From positions 22,987-86,986 of the forward strand of contig JAISKF010000023.1 of assembly GCA_031261005.1 (NCBI GenBank): a stretch of DNA of 64,000 nucleotides. Reading direction: 5' to 3'. Position numbers and translations under genes: made by a program. The DNA comes from Enterobacteriaceae bacterium. GTDB taxonomy: Bacteria; Pseudomonadota; Gammaproteobacteria; Enterobacterales; Enterobacteriaceae. How positions within the stretch are numbered: position 1 is the stretch's first letter; each line of letters begins with the position of its first letter. Below the pieces are notes generated by a model. That model was not told where the DNA came from. It did no database searches and saw nothing but the letters and a program-made list of their open reading frames with translations. Below, in pieces: positions 53,465-63,962 of the stretch.

Positions 53465-54895
53465 ATGAAAAACCAGTCAGCGCAGCCAACCTTTTATGTA
53501 CATGATTATGAAACTTTCGGTATCAGCCCTGCCTATGATCGACCAGCGCAGTTTGCTGGCGTGCGTACCGATGGGGATTTCAATATTATTGACGAACCGC
53601 TAGTTATTTATTGTAAGCCTGCTGATGACTATCTGCCTGACCCTGATGCCGTGATGATTACCGGCATTACACCGCAGGAAGCGCGTAGTAAAGGTATGGT
53701 TGAAGCGGCGTTTACTCGTCAGATTCATGAACAGTTCAGTGCGCCGAATACTTGTATTCTCGGCTATAACAATGTGCGTTTTGATGATGAAGTGAGTCGT
53801 AATATCTTTTACCGTAACTTCTTCGATCCCTACGCTTATAGCTGGCAAAACGGTAATTCGCGCTGGGATCTGCTTGATGTAATGCGCGCCTGTTATGCGC
53901 TGCGTCCTGATGGTATCGAATGGCCTTTGAATGATGACGGGCTGCCAAGTTTTAGGTTAGAGCATCTGACCAAAGCCAATGGCGTGGAACATACTCACGC
54001 GCATGATGCCATGTCGGACGTTTACGCCACAATTGCAATGGCAAAGCTGGTGAAACAAGTGCAGCCTAAACTGTTTGATTATCTCTATCAGCTAAGAAAT
54101 AAGCGTAAAGTCGCTAACCTGATCGATATAGCAAAAATGACGCCGTTAGTTCATGTTTCTGGCATGTTCGGCGCTTTTCGCGGCAATACCAGTTGGGTTG
54201 CGCCGCTGGCGTGGCACCCTGAAAACAGCAATGCGGTTATCGTCTGTGATCTGGCGGGAGATATGACGCCTTTATTAGAACTTGATGCCGATACATTACG
54301 TGAGCGTTTGTATACTCGCCGTGATGAACTGGCGGAAGATCAATCCCCCGTGCCGTTAAAACTGGTTCATACCAATAAATGCCCTGTATTAGCTCCGGCA
54401 AAAACACTGCTGCCAGAAAATGCGATGCGTTTAGGTATCGATCGCCAACGCTGTCTGGAAAACCTGCAATTATTACGCAACAGCCCTGAAATTCGGGAAA
54501 AAGTGATCGCAATTTTTGCTGATGCCGAACCCTTTATTCCGCCAACTGATGTTGATGGTCGCTTATATGACGGTTTTTTCAGTGATGCCGATCGCGCTGC
54601 GATTCGCATTATTCAGCAAACCAAGCCAGAAAATTTACCCGCACTGGATTTAACCTTTAATGATAACCGACTGGAAACGTTGCTGTTTCGCTATCGTGCG
54701 CGCAACTATCCGGCAACACTTGATGACAGCGAACAGCGTCGTTGGCTGGCACATCGTCAGGCTGTTCTTACAACGGATCGCTTGCAACAATATGTGGCTA
54801 AAATTGAGCATCTGGCGGAAATTTACAGCGATAATGCTGATAAAATCACGCAGCTTAAATTGCTGTTCCGCTATGCCGAAGAGCTGGTTGGTTAA
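53465..54895 (+). CDS. sbcB: Exodeoxyribonuclease I
   Basis: The 476-residue protein (E. coli 475) degrades single-stranded DNA from 3' to 5' in recombination and mismatch repair. DEDDh motifs are visible: HDYETFG with Asp14 and Glu16, GYNNVRFDDE, and HAHDAMSDVYAT. The SH3-like and C-terminal parts (LVHVSGMFGAFRGN; CLENLQLLRNSPEIREK) complete the family layout. Its nearness to the his operon, once the prophage is removed, matches E. coli. Confidence 0.97.
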   Translation: MKNQSAQPTFYVHDYETFGISPAYDRPAQFAGVRTDGDFNIIDEPLVIYCKPADDYLPDPDAVMITGITPQEARSKGMVEAAFTRQIHEQFSAPNTCILGYNNVRFDDEVSRNIFYRNFFDPYAYSWQNGNSRWDLLDVMRACYALRPDGIEWPLNDDGLPSFRLEHLTKANGVEHTHAHDAMSDVYATIAMAKLVKQVQPKLFDYLYQLRNKRKVANLIDIAKMTPLVHVSGMFGAFRGNTSWVAPLAWHPENSNAVIVCDLAGDMTPLLELDADTLRERLYTRRDELAEDQSPVPLKLVHTNKCPVLAPAKTLLPENAMRLGIDRQRCLENLQLLRNSPEIREKVIAIFADAEPFIPPTDVDGRLYDGFFSDADRAAIRIIQQTKPENLPALDLTFNDNRLETLLFRYRARNYPATLDDSEQRRWLAHRQAVLTTDRLQQYVAKIEHLAEIYSDNADKITQLKLLFRYAEELVG

Positions 54896-54935
54896 TTTTA
54901 TATTAACTATCGATGCGATTTGAAGTTTGCCTGAA

Positions 54936-54975
54936 ATAACAAAATATAGTGTAACGCACTGTTATATTTTGTTAT
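54936..54975 (+). terminator. Terminator after sbcB
   Basis: ATAACAAAATATA (54936-54948) faces its exact complement TATATTTTGTTAT (54963-54975), with extra AGTG/CACT pairing in the loop. It lies 40 bases after the sbcB stop. The stem is AT-rich but long; it can act as a terminator. Confidence 0.6.
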
Positions 54976-55055
54976 CGCATTTGATACATCTACATATTTC
55001 AGGTTATCTAGCGTATCATTGTGGTCATAATATTTTTTAATGTCAGGCAAAAAAT

Positions 55056-55952
55056 ATGAGGCTCTGTTCTGGATCTGCATTAGCGATATTTTCTTATGTC
55101 CTTTGGGGGATCACTCCGTTATTTTACCGCCTGTTGCCCGAAGCCTCTCCTTTTGAATTACTCTCGCAGCGCGTTTTATGGTCAGTGCCATTATTGCTAT
55201 TAATACGGTTATTATTCAAGCAACGCACCCGCTGGCACGCAGTCTGGCAAGATAAACGTTCCCTGCTGCTTTGCCTGTTGGGTACAAGTATTATGGCGAT
55301 TTCATGGTGTACTTTTACTTATGCTATGACACACGGGCAAGTGCTTGCTGTCAGTCTCGGTTACTTTATCAATCCGCTGTTTTCAATCCTTTTGGGGATC
55401 ATCTTCCTGCATGAATGCCTGAAACCGGCTGAAAAACTTGCAGTGCTATTTGCTGTTGCCGGAGTCAGTTATCAACTGTGGCAGTACGGGCAGCTACCGA
55501 TGCTGGCGCTGGTGATGGGCAGCTCTTTTGCACTGTATGGATTAGTGCGTAAATTTGTTCGCTATGACACGTTCACCGCGCTGACTATTGAAACGTTATG
55601 GCTGGTTCCGCTGGCTATTGGTTTAATGATTTGGCTGTCAGCTTCCGGTGAGGGAACGCTCGACGATGCTGATACGATCACCCATATCTATTACGCGCTC
55701 ACTGCACCAGTTACCATTCTGCCGCTGCTATTTTTTACTACGGCGGTAAAACGGACTTCGCTAACTATTATTGGATTGCTGCAATATATCGAACCGACAA
55801 TCCAATTCTTGCTGGCGATATTCCTCTTCCATGAACTCTTTGATTTGGTTAAAGCTGTCAGCTTTAGCCTGATTTGGATTGGCTTGCTGCTGTGTATGTC
55901 GGGGGAATTAAAAGATTGGTTAGTTCATCGGCAGAAATACGTTAGAGAGTAG
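55056..55952 (+). CDS. rarD: RarD, EamA-family transporter
   Basis: The 298-residue protein has ten hydrophobic segments and the EamA repeat pattern: FSYVLWGITPLFYRLLPEASPFELL at the start, LAVSLGYFINPLFSILLGIIFLHE in the first half, and LLQYIEPTIQFLLAIFLFHE in the second. This matches RarD, an inner-membrane permease (in E. coli associated with chloramphenicol sensitivity); the natural substrate is unclear. It stands alone, followed by a terminator. Confidence 0.9.
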   Translation: MRLCSGSALAIFSYVLWGITPLFYRLLPEASPFELLSQRVLWSVPLLLLIRLLFKQRTRWHAVWQDKRSLLLCLLGTSIMAISWCTFTYAMTHGQVLAVSLGYFINPLFSILLGIIFLHECLKPAEKLAVLFAVAGVSYQLWQYGQLPMLALVMGSSFALYGLVRKFVRYDTFTALTIETLWLVPLAIGLMIWLSASGEGTLDDADTITHIYYALTAPVTILPLLFFTTAVKRTSLTIIGLLQYIEPTIQFLLAIFLFHELFDLVKAVSFSLIWIGLLLCMSGELKDWLVHRQKYVRE

Positions 55953-55956
55953 GATT

Positions 55957-55981
55957 AAGGGCAACCTCGAAAGTTGCCCTT
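55957..55981. terminator. Bidirectional terminator between rarD and the permease gene
   Basis: AAGGGCAAC (55957-55965) and GTTGCCCTT (55973-55981) form a perfect nine-base stem with a seven-base loop between two convergent genes. Flanking sequence is T/A-rich on both sides. Confidence 0.75.
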
Positions 55982-55993
55982 GTATATTTATGG

Positions 55994-57385
55994 CTATTCA
56001 ATCACCGGCGCTTTTCTCATCTTCGCGCCTAATGTCGGCACGGGCTGGCGAAAGCCTTTAGTGATATACGCCATATAAAGCAGCCCTAAAGCGCCCCACG
56101 TCAATCCTAATATTAAAGAATCCAATTCCAGATTCAGCCACAGGATCACAATCATCACTGCGCCGATCAATGGCAGAACTAAGAAGCTAATAATATCTTT
56201 AGTGGTTTTATTACGTTGCTGACGCACAAAGAAAAACCAGATCACCGCGATATTCACGAAGCTAAACGCGACCAATGCGCCAAAGTTAATCAGCGAAATA
56301 GCGCGTTCCAGATCAAGAAATAGCGCCGCTAACGCAACGACACCGACCAGCAAAATATTCGTAACCGGTGTTTTCCACTTAGGGTGAACATAACCAAACA
56401 TTTTTTCCGGCAGCACGTTATCGCGCCCCATCACATACAGTAAACGGGCGATACTGGCATGAGAAGCCAGACCGGAAGCTAGCGCGCCGACAACGGTACA
56501 GCACAGCAAAATGAACTGAAACATTTTGCCGCCAACGTACAGCGCAATCTCTGGCGTGGCATTGTCAGGATCATGCAGCAGCGTGAGATCAGGAAAATAA
56601 AGCTGGATAAAGTACGATGCCGAAACGAAGATGATCCCGCCATACAGCGCAGTTAAAAAGATCGCGCGCGGGATGGTTCTCGTTGGATCAGGCGTTTCTT
56701 CTGACAACGTACTTACTGCATCAAAACCCAAAAATGAGAAGCAAAGTATTGTCGCTCCGGCAACGATGGGGATCAGATGCGCGTCACTGGAAAAGAACGG
56801 TCGAGTCAAATTGACCTGATGCCCGCCCTCACTGAGATGCAATCCTTGCCAGACCAGATAAACAAATGCCACTAAGATGGCGATCTGGAAAAAAACCAGC
56901 ACCATATTCAGATTTGCGACCCAATTCACGCTACGCAGGTTAATCGCGGTCATGACAAACACAAAACCGACAACCCAAATCCACGACGCAACTTCCGGAA
57001 ACAGCGCTGATAAATAGATTTTCGCCAGCAATGTATTGATCATCGGCAGAAACATATAATCCATCAGCGACAGCCAGCCAACCATAAACCCGATATACGG
57101 ATTTATCGCTTTTTGTGCATAGGTATAAGCGGAACCGGCTTCAGGAAATTGACGCACCAATTTGCCGTAACTCAATGCGGTAAACAGCACTGCCGCCAGA
57201 GCCAGAATATAGGCGCTAGGCACATGCCCTTCCGTTTTGCCCGAAACAATTACAAAGGAGTCAAAAACAGTCATCGGCGTGAGATACGCCAAGCCGATAA
57301 TGACAATTTGCCACAGTTTTAGTGAGCGTTTGAGCTGAACTTGGTTAGTAACAGGTACAGTTGTTACAGAAAGGCTAATGGACAT
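55994..57385 (-). CDS. Putrescine importer (PlaP/PuuP family, APC superfamily)
   Basis: The 463-residue membrane protein (E. coli PlaP 452) has about 12 transmembrane segments and the PlaP/PuuP look: [64 protein letters not shown] and [13 protein letters not shown]. PlaP is encoded near the his operon in E. coli too. It would import putrescine with protons. I chose ATG 57385 (MSISLS) with GGGGGA eight bases upstream. Confidence 0.9.
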   Translation of the reverse strand: MSISLSVTTVPVTNQVQLKRSLKLWQIVIIGLAYLTPMTVFDSFVIVSGKTEGHVPSAYILALAAVLFTALSYGKLVRQFPEAGSAYTYAQKAINPYIGFMVGWLSLMDYMFLPMINTLLAKIYLSALFPEVASWIWVVGFVFVMTAINLRSVNWVANLNMVLVFFQIAILVAFVYLVWQGLHLSEGGHQVNLTRPFFSSDAHLIPIVAGATILCFSFLGFDAVSTLSEETPDPTRTIPRAIFLTALYGGIIFVSASYFIQLYFPDLTLLHDPDNATPEIALYVGGKMFQFILLCCTVVGALASGLASHASIARLLYVMGRDNVLPEKMFGYVHPKWKTPVTNILLVGVVALAALFLDLERAISLINFGALVAFSFVNIAVIWFFFVRQQRNKTTKDIISFLVLPLIGAVMIVILWLNLELDSLILGLTWGALGLLYMAYITKGFRQPVPTLGAKMRKAPVIE

Positions 57386-57977
57386 GTCTGCATTCCCCCA
57401 TGCTCTCACTTTGTTGAAGCGATACAACACAAAGTAAAGAGGCCGCAGGGGAATAACATGTCAGGCGGCTAGAAATAAGGGGAATGTAACATCGGCTGGA
57501 AAGATGGTTGACTTGAGGAACAGCTCCGGCTCCATAGTCACTGCGACGGTAATGATTACCGGCGCAGGGTGGTGGTTTTAAGATGCAATTTTTCATTTTT
57601 ATTCCTTATTCAATAGGTTACCGGTATTAAACGGTATTCGTGAATAGTGATTAACCTCGGAATAAGCCCTATAAATCTACAACTAGCAGATTTATAACCA
57701 TTTTTCTCTGGCACGATGCAAAAAAATAACCAACGTTTTTTTACGCCGGTTATTATTTCCGTGCATTTTGCACCACAACCTACACCTTGCCAATAGTGCA
57801 TAAAGAAATAATTTATTCCTGCTAAAAAAACCGGAGAAAACCATTTTTTAAGCAACATCTAATGATAAAAATCATATTTTGTTACTTATCGATCACGCTA
57901 AAATTATTACCGGTAACTGAAACGATTAACTGATTCACATCGGATAGAAAAATTTATAGCAATAGTCGTTGCATTTG
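57386..57977. other. Divergent intergenic region, about 590 bp, no supported gene
   Basis: The region separates the permease gene from yohJ. It holds an AT-rich inverted repeat ATAAATCT/AGATTTAT (57671-57678 and 57688-57695) and AATAACC/GGTTATT (57725-57731 and 57748-57754). An 82-residue frame on the minus strand (57610-57858) has no good ribosome site or family and is not called. Confidence 0.6.
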
Positions 57978-57999
57978 TTGTGTGACTTATAGCACAATT
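57978..57999 (+). promoter_or_regulatory. Candidate CRP site upstream of yohJ
   Basis: TGTGA-CTTATA-GCACA (57981-57996) differs from the CRP consensus TGTGA-N6-TCACA at one position and is flanked by AT pairs. It lies about 70-85 bp before the yohJ ATG, a plausible activating position. This is a pattern match only. Confidence 0.45.
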
Positions 58000-58065
58000 C
58001 GCATCATTAATTGTATGATTAATTAATCGTGTTTTAGATTAAAGTTCATTGCAGAGGATCATTTT

Positions 58066-58467
58066 ATGCTCCCGTTTTTAAGACTCTGCTGGCAATACCT
58101 CCGAGCCTTTATTCTTATCTATCTTTGTCTGCTGGCAGGTAATGCGATTTCAGCACTTCTGCCATTACAAATTCCCGGAAGCATCATCGGTATGCTGGTG
58201 CTGTTTGCTCTGCTCGCTTCGCAAATTTTACCTGCTGAATGGCTGAAACCCGGTTGCTACCTGTTTATTCGCCACATGGCGCTACTGTTCGTGCCAATCA
58301 GTGTTGGTGTGATGAAATATTATCAATTATTAATCAACCAGTTCGGTCCGCTGGTCGTTTCATGTGCAGTTAGCAGCTTAATAACGATGCTCATTGTCGG
58401 TTATTCATCTCATTACATTCATGGCATCAAAAGAATGCCGTCAGATGATGATAAGGAGTCGCTATAA
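58066..58467 (+). CDS. yohJ: YohJ, CidA/LrgA-family membrane protein
   Basis: The 133-residue protein (E. coli YohJ 132) has four transmembrane segments and the LrgA-type motifs [15 protein letters not shown] and [11 protein letters not shown]. CidA/LrgA proteins are holin-like or transport small organic acids with their LrgB partner. It overlaps the yohK start by one base, so the two are one unit. Confidence 0.92.
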   Translation: MLPFLRLCWQYLRAFILIYLCLLAGNAISALLPLQIPGSIIGMLVLFALLASQILPAEWLKPGCYLFIRHMALLFVPISVGVMKYYQLLINQFGPLVVSCAVSSLITMLIVGYSSHYIHGIKRMPSDDDKESL

Positions 58468-59150
58468 TGTGGTGGGCTATTCCTTTGACATTAATAGGAT
58501 TTTATAGTGCGCGTTATGTGGCAATCAAATTAAAACAGCCATTAATTAATCCGTTGTTGATTTCTCTTCTGGTTATTATTCCTGTTTTATTGCTGACACA
58601 TACCAGCTATGAGCGCTATTTTCAGGGCAGTCAGATCATTAATTATCTGTTGCAACCGGCTGTTGTGGCGCTGGCTTTTCCGCTATATGAGCAATTGCAT
58701 CAAATCAGAGCGCGCTGGAAATCCATCATAATCATCTGTTTAATTGGCAGTCTTGCAGCGATGATCAGCGGTACTGGATTGGCATTATGGATGGGCGCAT
58801 CACCAGAACTGGCTGCATCGGTATTGCCAAAATCGGTAACAACACCGCTGGCAATGGCAACCGCGCAATCTATTCACGGCATTCCGGCTGTTAGTGCAAT
58901 CTGCGTGATGTTTGTCGGTATATTGGGCGCGGTATTTGGTTATCCGATCCTTAATATGTTAAAAATCAGTACGCCATCTGCGCGGGGATTAGCAATCGGT
59001 TCAGTTTCTCATGCTTTGGGAACTGCGCGCTGTGCGGAAGAAAATTATCAGGAAGGTGCTTACAGTTCGTTAGCTCTGGTTATCTGCGGTATTCTCACAC
59101 CGCTGATCGCTCCGTTTATCTTTCCGGTATTGGTACATTTATTTAGCTAA
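58467..59150 (+). CDS. yohK: YohK, CidB/LrgB-family membrane protein
   Basis: The 227-residue protein (E. coli 231) has the LrgB motifs YLLQPAVVALAFPLYEQ, LPKSVTTPLAMA and SHALGTARCAEE. It works with YohJ in the inner membrane. In E. coli the CidAB-like pair and its relatives take part in export or import of pyruvate or related compounds in some bacteria; the substrate here is unknown. Confidence 0.92.
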   Translation: MWWAIPLTLIGFYSARYVAIKLKQPLINPLLISLLVIIPVLLLTHTSYERYFQGSQIINYLLQPAVVALAFPLYEQLHQIRARWKSIIIICLIGSLAAMISGTGLALWMGASPELAASVLPKSVTTPLAMATAQSIHGIPAVSAICVMFVGILGAVFGYPILNMLKISTPSARGLAIGSVSHALGTARCAEENYQEGAYSSLALVICGILTPLIAPFIFPVLVHLFS

Positions 59151-59304
59151 CAAATTTGTTGTTTGGATCTCAATATCCAACAAAAAATCCATATACAAAT
59201 AACATTGATTGTACATTTGTATCCAGTTTCTTAGAATTAGCGGGCAATTTTCGGGGTTTCCCGATTATCCACTCACCTGTATCCGATCTAAAAGAGCTAA
59301 TTTC

Positions 59305-61002
59305 ATGGAACTGGAACACGAAAGTAAACGTCTGTTGTATATTCCTTATTCAGGTCCCGCTTTACTCGAAACACCACTGCTCAATAAAGGCAGCGCGTTT
59401 ACTGATGAAGAACGCGGTAATTTCAATCTTCATGGTTTATTACCAGAAGCGATTGAAACGATTGAAGAACAAGCTGAACGCGCTTACCGTCAATTTCAGG
59501 TATTTAAAACCGATATTGATAGACATGTTTATCTGCGTAACATTCAAGACACTAATGAAACACTGTTTTATCGCCTAATTGTCAATCACCTAAGCGAAAT
59601 GATGCCGGTGATTTATACACCAACTGTCGGCGAAGCCTGTGAGCATTTCTCTGATATTTATCGCCGTCATCGCGGTTTGTTCATCTCTTATCCGAATAAA
59701 GACAATATCGATGACATGCTGCAAAACGCCACTAAACAAAACGTTAAAGTCATTGTTGTCACCGATGGCGAACGTATTCTTGGTCTTGGCGATCAGGGCA
59801 TCGGCGGTATGGGAATTCCAATCGGCAAGCTATCTCTGTACTGCGCTTGCGGCGGTATCAGCCCTGCCTATACTCTTCCTGTTGTGCTTGATGTCGGCAC
59901 AAACAATCAGCAATGCCTGAACGATCCGCTATATATGGGCTGGCGTCACCCACGAATTACCGGTGATGAATACTTTGAATTTGTTGATTCATTTATCCGT
60001 GCTGTAAAACGCCGTTGGCCGAATGTTCTGTTGCAATTTGAAGATTTTGCACAAAAAACGGCTATGCCGCTGTTGGAGCGCTATCGCCATGAACTCTGCT
60101 GTTTCAATGATGATATTCAAGGTACTGCCACCGCAACATTGGGCAGCCTGATTGCCGCCAGCCGTGCAGCGAAGACTCAGTTAAAAGATCAAAACGTCGT
60201 ATTTCTCGGCGCTGGTTCTGCGGGTTGCGGTATTGCCGAACAAATTATCGCCCAAATGATCAGTGAGGGTTTGAATGAAGCAGAAGCCAGAGCGCGTATC
60301 TTTATGGTGGATCGCTTCGGTTTGTTGACTGATCAGATGCCGACGCTGCTGGATTTCCAAACTAAGCTGGTACAAAAACGTGAATCACTGGCTGACTGGC
60401 ATACTGAAAATGAAGCCATTTCACTGCTAGATGTCGTGCGTAATGCCAAACCAAGCATTATGATCGGCGTTTCTGGTCAGGCTGGTTTGTTCACCGAAGA
60501 AATTATCCGTGAAATGTACAGTCATTGCGCGCGCCCGATTGTCATGCCGCTTTCTAATCCAACGTCACGGGTTGAAGGTCGTCCTGAAGATATTCTCAAC
60601 TGGACTGACGGCGCTGCATTAGTCGCAACGGGCAGCCCGTTTGCACCTGTTGTGTATAAAAATAAAATTTATCCTATCGCGCAATGCAATAACTCTTATA
60701 TCTTCCCTGGTATCGGTTTAGGCATACTGGCGGCTAAAGCAACCAGAGTCACTGATGGCATGTTAATGGCAGCAAGCCGGGCACTGGCTGACTGTTCACC
60801 ACTGGCGAAAAATGGCGAGGGTGCGTTATTGCCAGAAGTGGAAGATATTCAAGAAGTTTCCCGTTATATCGCACTGAAAGTAGCGAAAACCGCGCAGTTG
60901 GAATCTGTCGCTGTATTGACTTCTGATGAAGCGCTGCAACAGGAAATTGATAATAATTTCTGGAATCCTGAATATCGCTGCTACAAACGAACGTCATTCT
61001 GA
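59305..61002 (+). CDS. maeA: NAD-dependent malic enzyme
   Basis: The 565-residue protein (E. coli MaeA 565) oxidatively decarboxylates malate to pyruvate. Malic enzyme motifs are present: [13 protein letters not shown] with the catalytic Tyr, [19 protein letters not shown]-like [19 protein letters not shown] and the NAD site [16 protein letters not shown] chose ATG 59305 (MELEHESK); the frame's extension to 59209 is unsupported. It is downstream of yohK by 154 bp with its own promoter likely. Confidence 0.96.
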   Translation: MELEHESKRLLYIPYSGPALLETPLLNKGSAFTDEERGNFNLHGLLPEAIETIEEQAERAYRQFQVFKTDIDRHVYLRNIQDTNETLFYRLIVNHLSEMMPVIYTPTVGEACEHFSDIYRRHRGLFISYPNKDNIDDMLQNATKQNVKVIVVTDGERILGLGDQGIGGMGIPIGKLSLYCACGGISPAYTLPVVLDVGTNNQQCLNDPLYMGWRHPRITGDEYFEFVDSFIRAVKRRWPNVLLQFEDFAQKTAMPLLERYRHELCCFNDDIQGTATATLGSLIAASRAAKTQLKDQNVVFLGAGSAGCGIAEQIIAQMISEGLNEAEARARIFMVDRFGLLTDQMPTLLDFQTKLVQKRESLADWHTENEAISLLDVVRNAKPSIMIGVSGQAGLFTEEIIREMYSHCARPIVMPLSNPTSRVEGRPEDILNWTDGAALVATGSPFAPVVYKNKIYPIAQCNNSYIFPGIGLGILAAKATRVTDGMLMAASRALADCSPLAKNGEGALLPEVEDIQEVSRYIALKVAKTAQLESVAVLTSDEALQQEIDNNFWNPEYRCYKRTSF

Positions 61003-61016
61003 TTAATTTATAAACT

Positions 61017-61044
61017 AAAACGGCATCAATTATGATGTCGTTTT
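61017..61044. terminator. Terminator between maeA and endA
   Basis: AAAACGGCATCA (61017-61028) and TGATGTCGTTTT (61033-61044) form a stem with one G-U pair, between convergent genes. A- and T-runs flank it on the two sides, so it can work in both directions. Confidence 0.75.
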
Positions 61045-61132
61045 ATACATTTATTTTTATGCAGTTATTCTTGCTATAGGCATTTTTATTAGCGAAAAGA
61101 TCATATTTAATCCATTGTTAACATTTCTATAT

Positions 61133-61849
61133 TCAATTACACGCCTTACTCACATACGGATTATCATTGCCCTGCACTTTTAAAATGCGCCGATTTCTTT
61201 CACACTCCCAGCGCGTTACTGGATAATATCGATCCCAAGCATTAAACAGCGAAGTTTGTTGCTCTGATAACCGCAAATGATAGCGATCACGCATATAAAA
61301 GTGAGTCCGCGCAATAACGCCTCTTGCCCTTTCCGGTGGCTCAGCGCTTTTTCTTTTGAAATCTATCTTCATTTTGCACTGCCCATATTGTGTTGCCTGA
61401 GCATTCCATTGGCTAAACTGGAAATTTGAGCGGTCATAATTCACTTCACCGATAGCTGGCTGCAAATTATGCAGGTCAGTTTCCATACGTTTATAAATCG
61501 GATCTTTGCTACAGGTTTTCCTGCCTCCGTTTTGCCAACATTTTCGCTGATGTCCAAACTGCCACGCAGGAACAACATGCTCCCACTCAACACGATTCGC
61601 TCTCACCTCATTGGTTCTCACTTTGTAACCACAACTTTTTAAATCAGTGATACCTTTCTTTCCCGACCAGCGAATATTGCAACCACAATAAAAGGTTTGT
61701 GCTGAACCTTTATGAATATCAATCGCTAACTGTTTAGCTTTACTAAAACTAATAGATTTAGCAGGAGTTACCGCACCAGAACTCCATGAAAACAACAGTA
61801 AATTGTAGGTACAAAGCATTAGAATATTGCGTAATAGCAGGTGACACAT
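61133..61849 (-). CDS. endA: Periplasmic endonuclease I
   Basis: The 238-residue protein (E. coli EndA 235) is a secreted DNase. A signal peptide covers about the first 26 residues. The catalytic region [19 protein letters not shown], the structural-Cys pairs ([14 protein letters not shown]), and [18 protein letters not shown] are family hallmarks. Met11 is an alternative start. The gene is convergent with maeA. Confidence 0.93.
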   Translation of the reverse strand: MCHLLLRNILMLCTYNLLLFSWSSGAVTPAKSISFSKAKQLAIDIHKGSAQTFYCGCNIRWSGKKGITDLKSCGYKVRTNEVRANRVEWEHVVPAWQFGHQRKCWQNGGRKTCSKDPIYKRMETDLHNLQPAIGEVNYDRSNFQFSQWNAQATQYGQCKMKIDFKRKSAEPPERARGVIARTHFYMRDRYHLRLSEQQTSLFNAWDRYYPVTRWECERNRRILKVQGNDNPYVSKACN

Positions 61850-62205
61850 GGTTAGTTAAAGCCTAAAAATCAATATAACATACTGAATAATAAAAGATAT
61901 TACCAATAAAAACAACTCATTACTAACCATGTTATACCAGAATATTAAGATATAAATTTAGTATTAAATAAACATCAAATTAATACATTACTAATAAATT
62001 GCTATATGACTAATTAACGCATATAACACATTCAACATATCTTATATCTAAAAAATCAACTTTTATTAAAAACACATTTGATATTTTCATAAAAATATTT
62101 TAGATTGGCTTAAATTAACATTTTCAATTTGGTGTACTAAAGAACATCTTGATTAAAATAATAACAGTGGTATAACTTCCCACATCTTCTGAATTGTCAC
62201 ACATC
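61850..62205. other. AT-rich intergenic region, no supported gene
   Basis: About 350 bp upstream of endA and of the zinc-binding-like gene. I see very AT-rich sequence and no convincing reading frame, RNA gene or clear operator. Promoters for the two divergent genes should be here. Confidence 0.5.
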
Positions 62206-62216
62206 AAGAGGTCATG

Positions 62217-62426
62217 ATGTTTCCCGATTTTACATTTCATTGCTCTAAGTGTGAAAATACCTCTTTTCGCTCCAGTCACCCAATTAATTCATTAAATGAT
62301 ATTCATGGTGCTATTTGCTCTCGTTGCTATAAACCTGTTACTACCCGTGATATTACCGAACACAAAATAAAACATATTAAATTGATTTTAAACGAAAAAA
62401 TATTAAATAGCCTATCACCTGGTTAA
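62217..62426 (+). CDS. Putative zinc-binding protein (ECs_2282-like)
   Basis: The 69-residue protein begins MFPDFTFHCSKCENTSF and has a second pair of Cys (ICSRCYKPVT), a four-Cys zinc ribbon. The pattern CxxC...CxxC and DLHGAVCS-like context recall the small ECs_2282 family of enterobacteria. I chose the second ATG (62217), five bases after AAGAGG. Function is unknown. Confidence 0.65.
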   Translation: MFPDFTFHCSKCENTSFRSSHPINSLNDIHGAICSRCYKPVTTRDITEHKIKHIKLILNEKILNSLSPG

Positions 62427-62830
62427 TAAATTTCTTATTGATATTTTCACTAAAATATTATCAATATTTACAAAGCAACAAAATAATAAGCATGTTAATT
62501 ATTTATTTTCTTTTTAATTTGAAATACATTAAATTAAATTTTCTGAAAAGAAATAGAAATATAATCGATTTAATAACAACACAAAAGCTATGTATATTAC
62601 TCACATTACCTACTCATTAGATCAGCAAAACCCAACATTAACTACTCATTTACAATTAACGAGACGCTATCATTTCACTATCAGCTAAATAACATTGACA
62701 TGCTGATTGTTATAGAAAAGGTGAGTATTTATAGTATAAAAAGTTAAAAATAAAACATAACAGTAAATTATCAGGATAAAAGTCTTAACTACTGTTATAT
62801 ACGCCATCTTGCAAATTGCAGCGGTGTTAG
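62427..62830. other. AT-rich intergenic region, no supported gene
   Basis: About 400 bp of AT-rich sequence between the zinc-ribbon gene and the end of leuE. A 60-codon frame at 62438-62620 is of low complexity (Lys/Ile/Leu/Asn) and is treated as chance. No terminator with a strong stem is evident. Confidence 0.5.
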
Positions 62831-63472
62831 TCAACTCGCTAATGCCAGCTTTAATCCGAAAGCCAGAAATAGTGTACCAATACACCCGTTAGATAATTTA
62901 GCCAGCGTATGGCGCTGCCTAAGCATTGATGCCAGTGTTGCCCCACTGAAAATGAGTAATGATAAATAAGCCATGCTAAATGCTTCCAGAATACTGCCCA
63001 AAATGAAAAATGGTACAGCCGTATTCGGGTAATCAGGGCTAACAAACTGCACAAAGAACGAGACATAAAAGATAATCGTTTTTGGATTAGTTAAACTAAG
63101 CAAAAAGGCTTTTCTGAAAGTATGTTCCCTGCTGACTTTTGGTACATCATTTGCTGCATGATTCTCTCTTTTTATCAACGTGGTGTAGATAATTTTACTG
63201 CCGAGATAAAACAAATATGCAGCACCCGCATATTTGATGACACTAAAAAATAACGGCGACGTTCTCACCAGTGAAGCAACACCAATAAACGCCAGAAAGA
63301 TCAATGTGGCATCACCCAGAAAAACACCAAACGCAGCTTTATATCCCTCCCTGACGCCCTGTTTCGCACTACTGGTCAGCACAAAGATAGAATTAGGTCC
63401 GGGAATCAATGTAATAAAAACAACACCAATGATATAAGTCCAAAGATTGATAACACCTAAATTTTCAATCAT
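62831..63472 (-). CDS. leuE: Leucine efflux protein
   Basis: The 213-residue protein (E. coli LeuE 212) belongs to the LysE/RhtB family of amino acid exporters with six transmembrane segments. Similarity to LeuE is clear along the length: NLWTYIIGVVFITLIPGPNS, GVFLGDA, AYLFYLGSKIIYTTL, LLSLTNPKTIIFYVSFFVQF. It exports leucine and related amino acids. Confidence 0.88.
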   Translation of the reverse strand: MIENLGVINLWTYIIGVVFITLIPGPNSIFVLTSSAKQGVREGYKAAFGVFLGDATLIFLAFIGVASLVRTSPLFFSVIKYAGAAYLFYLGSKIIYTTLIKRENHAANDVPKVSREHTFRKAFLLSLTNPKTIIFYVSFFVQFVSPDYPNTAVPFFILGSILEAFSMAYLSLLIFSGATLASMLRQRHTLAKLSNGCIGTLFLAFGLKLALAS

Positions 63473-63769
63473 TTCAGTATGCTCTCCACCAAACAGAAAA
63501 TCAGATCCGTAACCGCCCTGACTCCTTTATACTATTTACTTATCAATATATAGATAAATAAACTAAAATCAAATACACTAAATAGAATTAAAAACCAGTA
63601 AAACACACTTAATTTAGATTAAATTATCGCAATAATAATCAAACAATAGAATTAAATTTTGATAAATTATTTTTAATAGTAAAAACAACAGTAATCATCA
63701 AATTTAGCGAGCAGAGAAAATTTTACATGATCGATATGGCAGAATTTATTTACACAATCCGCTTGATTT
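63473..63769. other. AT-rich intergenic region, no supported gene
   Basis: About 300 bp upstream of leuE. The sequence is strongly AT-rich; the leuE promoter should lie near 63480-63560. Nothing else is recognised except the Fur-like site listed separately. Confidence 0.5.
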
Positions 63770-63795
63770 AATGAGAATTATTCTTAATAAGAATA
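63770..63795. promoter_or_regulatory. Fur-box-like site without an obvious target gene
   Basis: AATGAGAATTATTCTTAATAA (from 63770) contains overlapping GAGAAT/ATTCTT half-sites much like the Fur consensus GATAATGATAATCATTATC. No coding frame follows on either strand within 300 bp except leuE, which starts 300 bp away. The match may be accidental in AT-rich DNA. Confidence 0.4.
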
Positions 63796-63844
63796 TTTAA
63801 TGCGTTAGCTTGTTGCAATAAAGTTGAAGTGAAAAACAGAAATG

Positions 63845-63881
63845 AAAAACGCCGCAGAATTACTTAAAATTCTGCGGCGTT
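63845..63881 (-). terminator. Terminator of tRNA-Asn
   Basis: AACGCCGCAGAATT and AATTCTGCGGCGTT form a perfect stem on the minus strand, followed by a T run. It lies six bases beyond the end of the tRNA-Asn gene and ends its transcript. Confidence 0.92.
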
Positions 63882-63886
63882 GAATT

Positions 63887-63962
63887 TGGCTCCTCTGACT
63901 GGACTTGAACCAGTGACATACGGATTAACAGTCCGCCGTTCTACCGACTGAACTACAGAGGA
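63887..63962 (-). tRNA. tRNA-Asn (anticodon GUU)
   Basis: On the minus strand the 76-base sequence folds as a tRNA: acceptor TCCTCTG/CAGAGGA, D loop AGTCGGTA, anticodon loop CTGTTAA (GUU), T loop TTCAAGT and encoded GCCA. It matches enterobacterial tRNA-Asn except for a base in the T loop. Asn tRNA genes are common integration sites for islands. Confidence 0.96.

Noticed and set aside
57610..57858. 82-residue minus-strand frame in the permease-yohJ gap
   Set aside because: Weak start region, AT-rich, no family, and overlaps inverted repeats.
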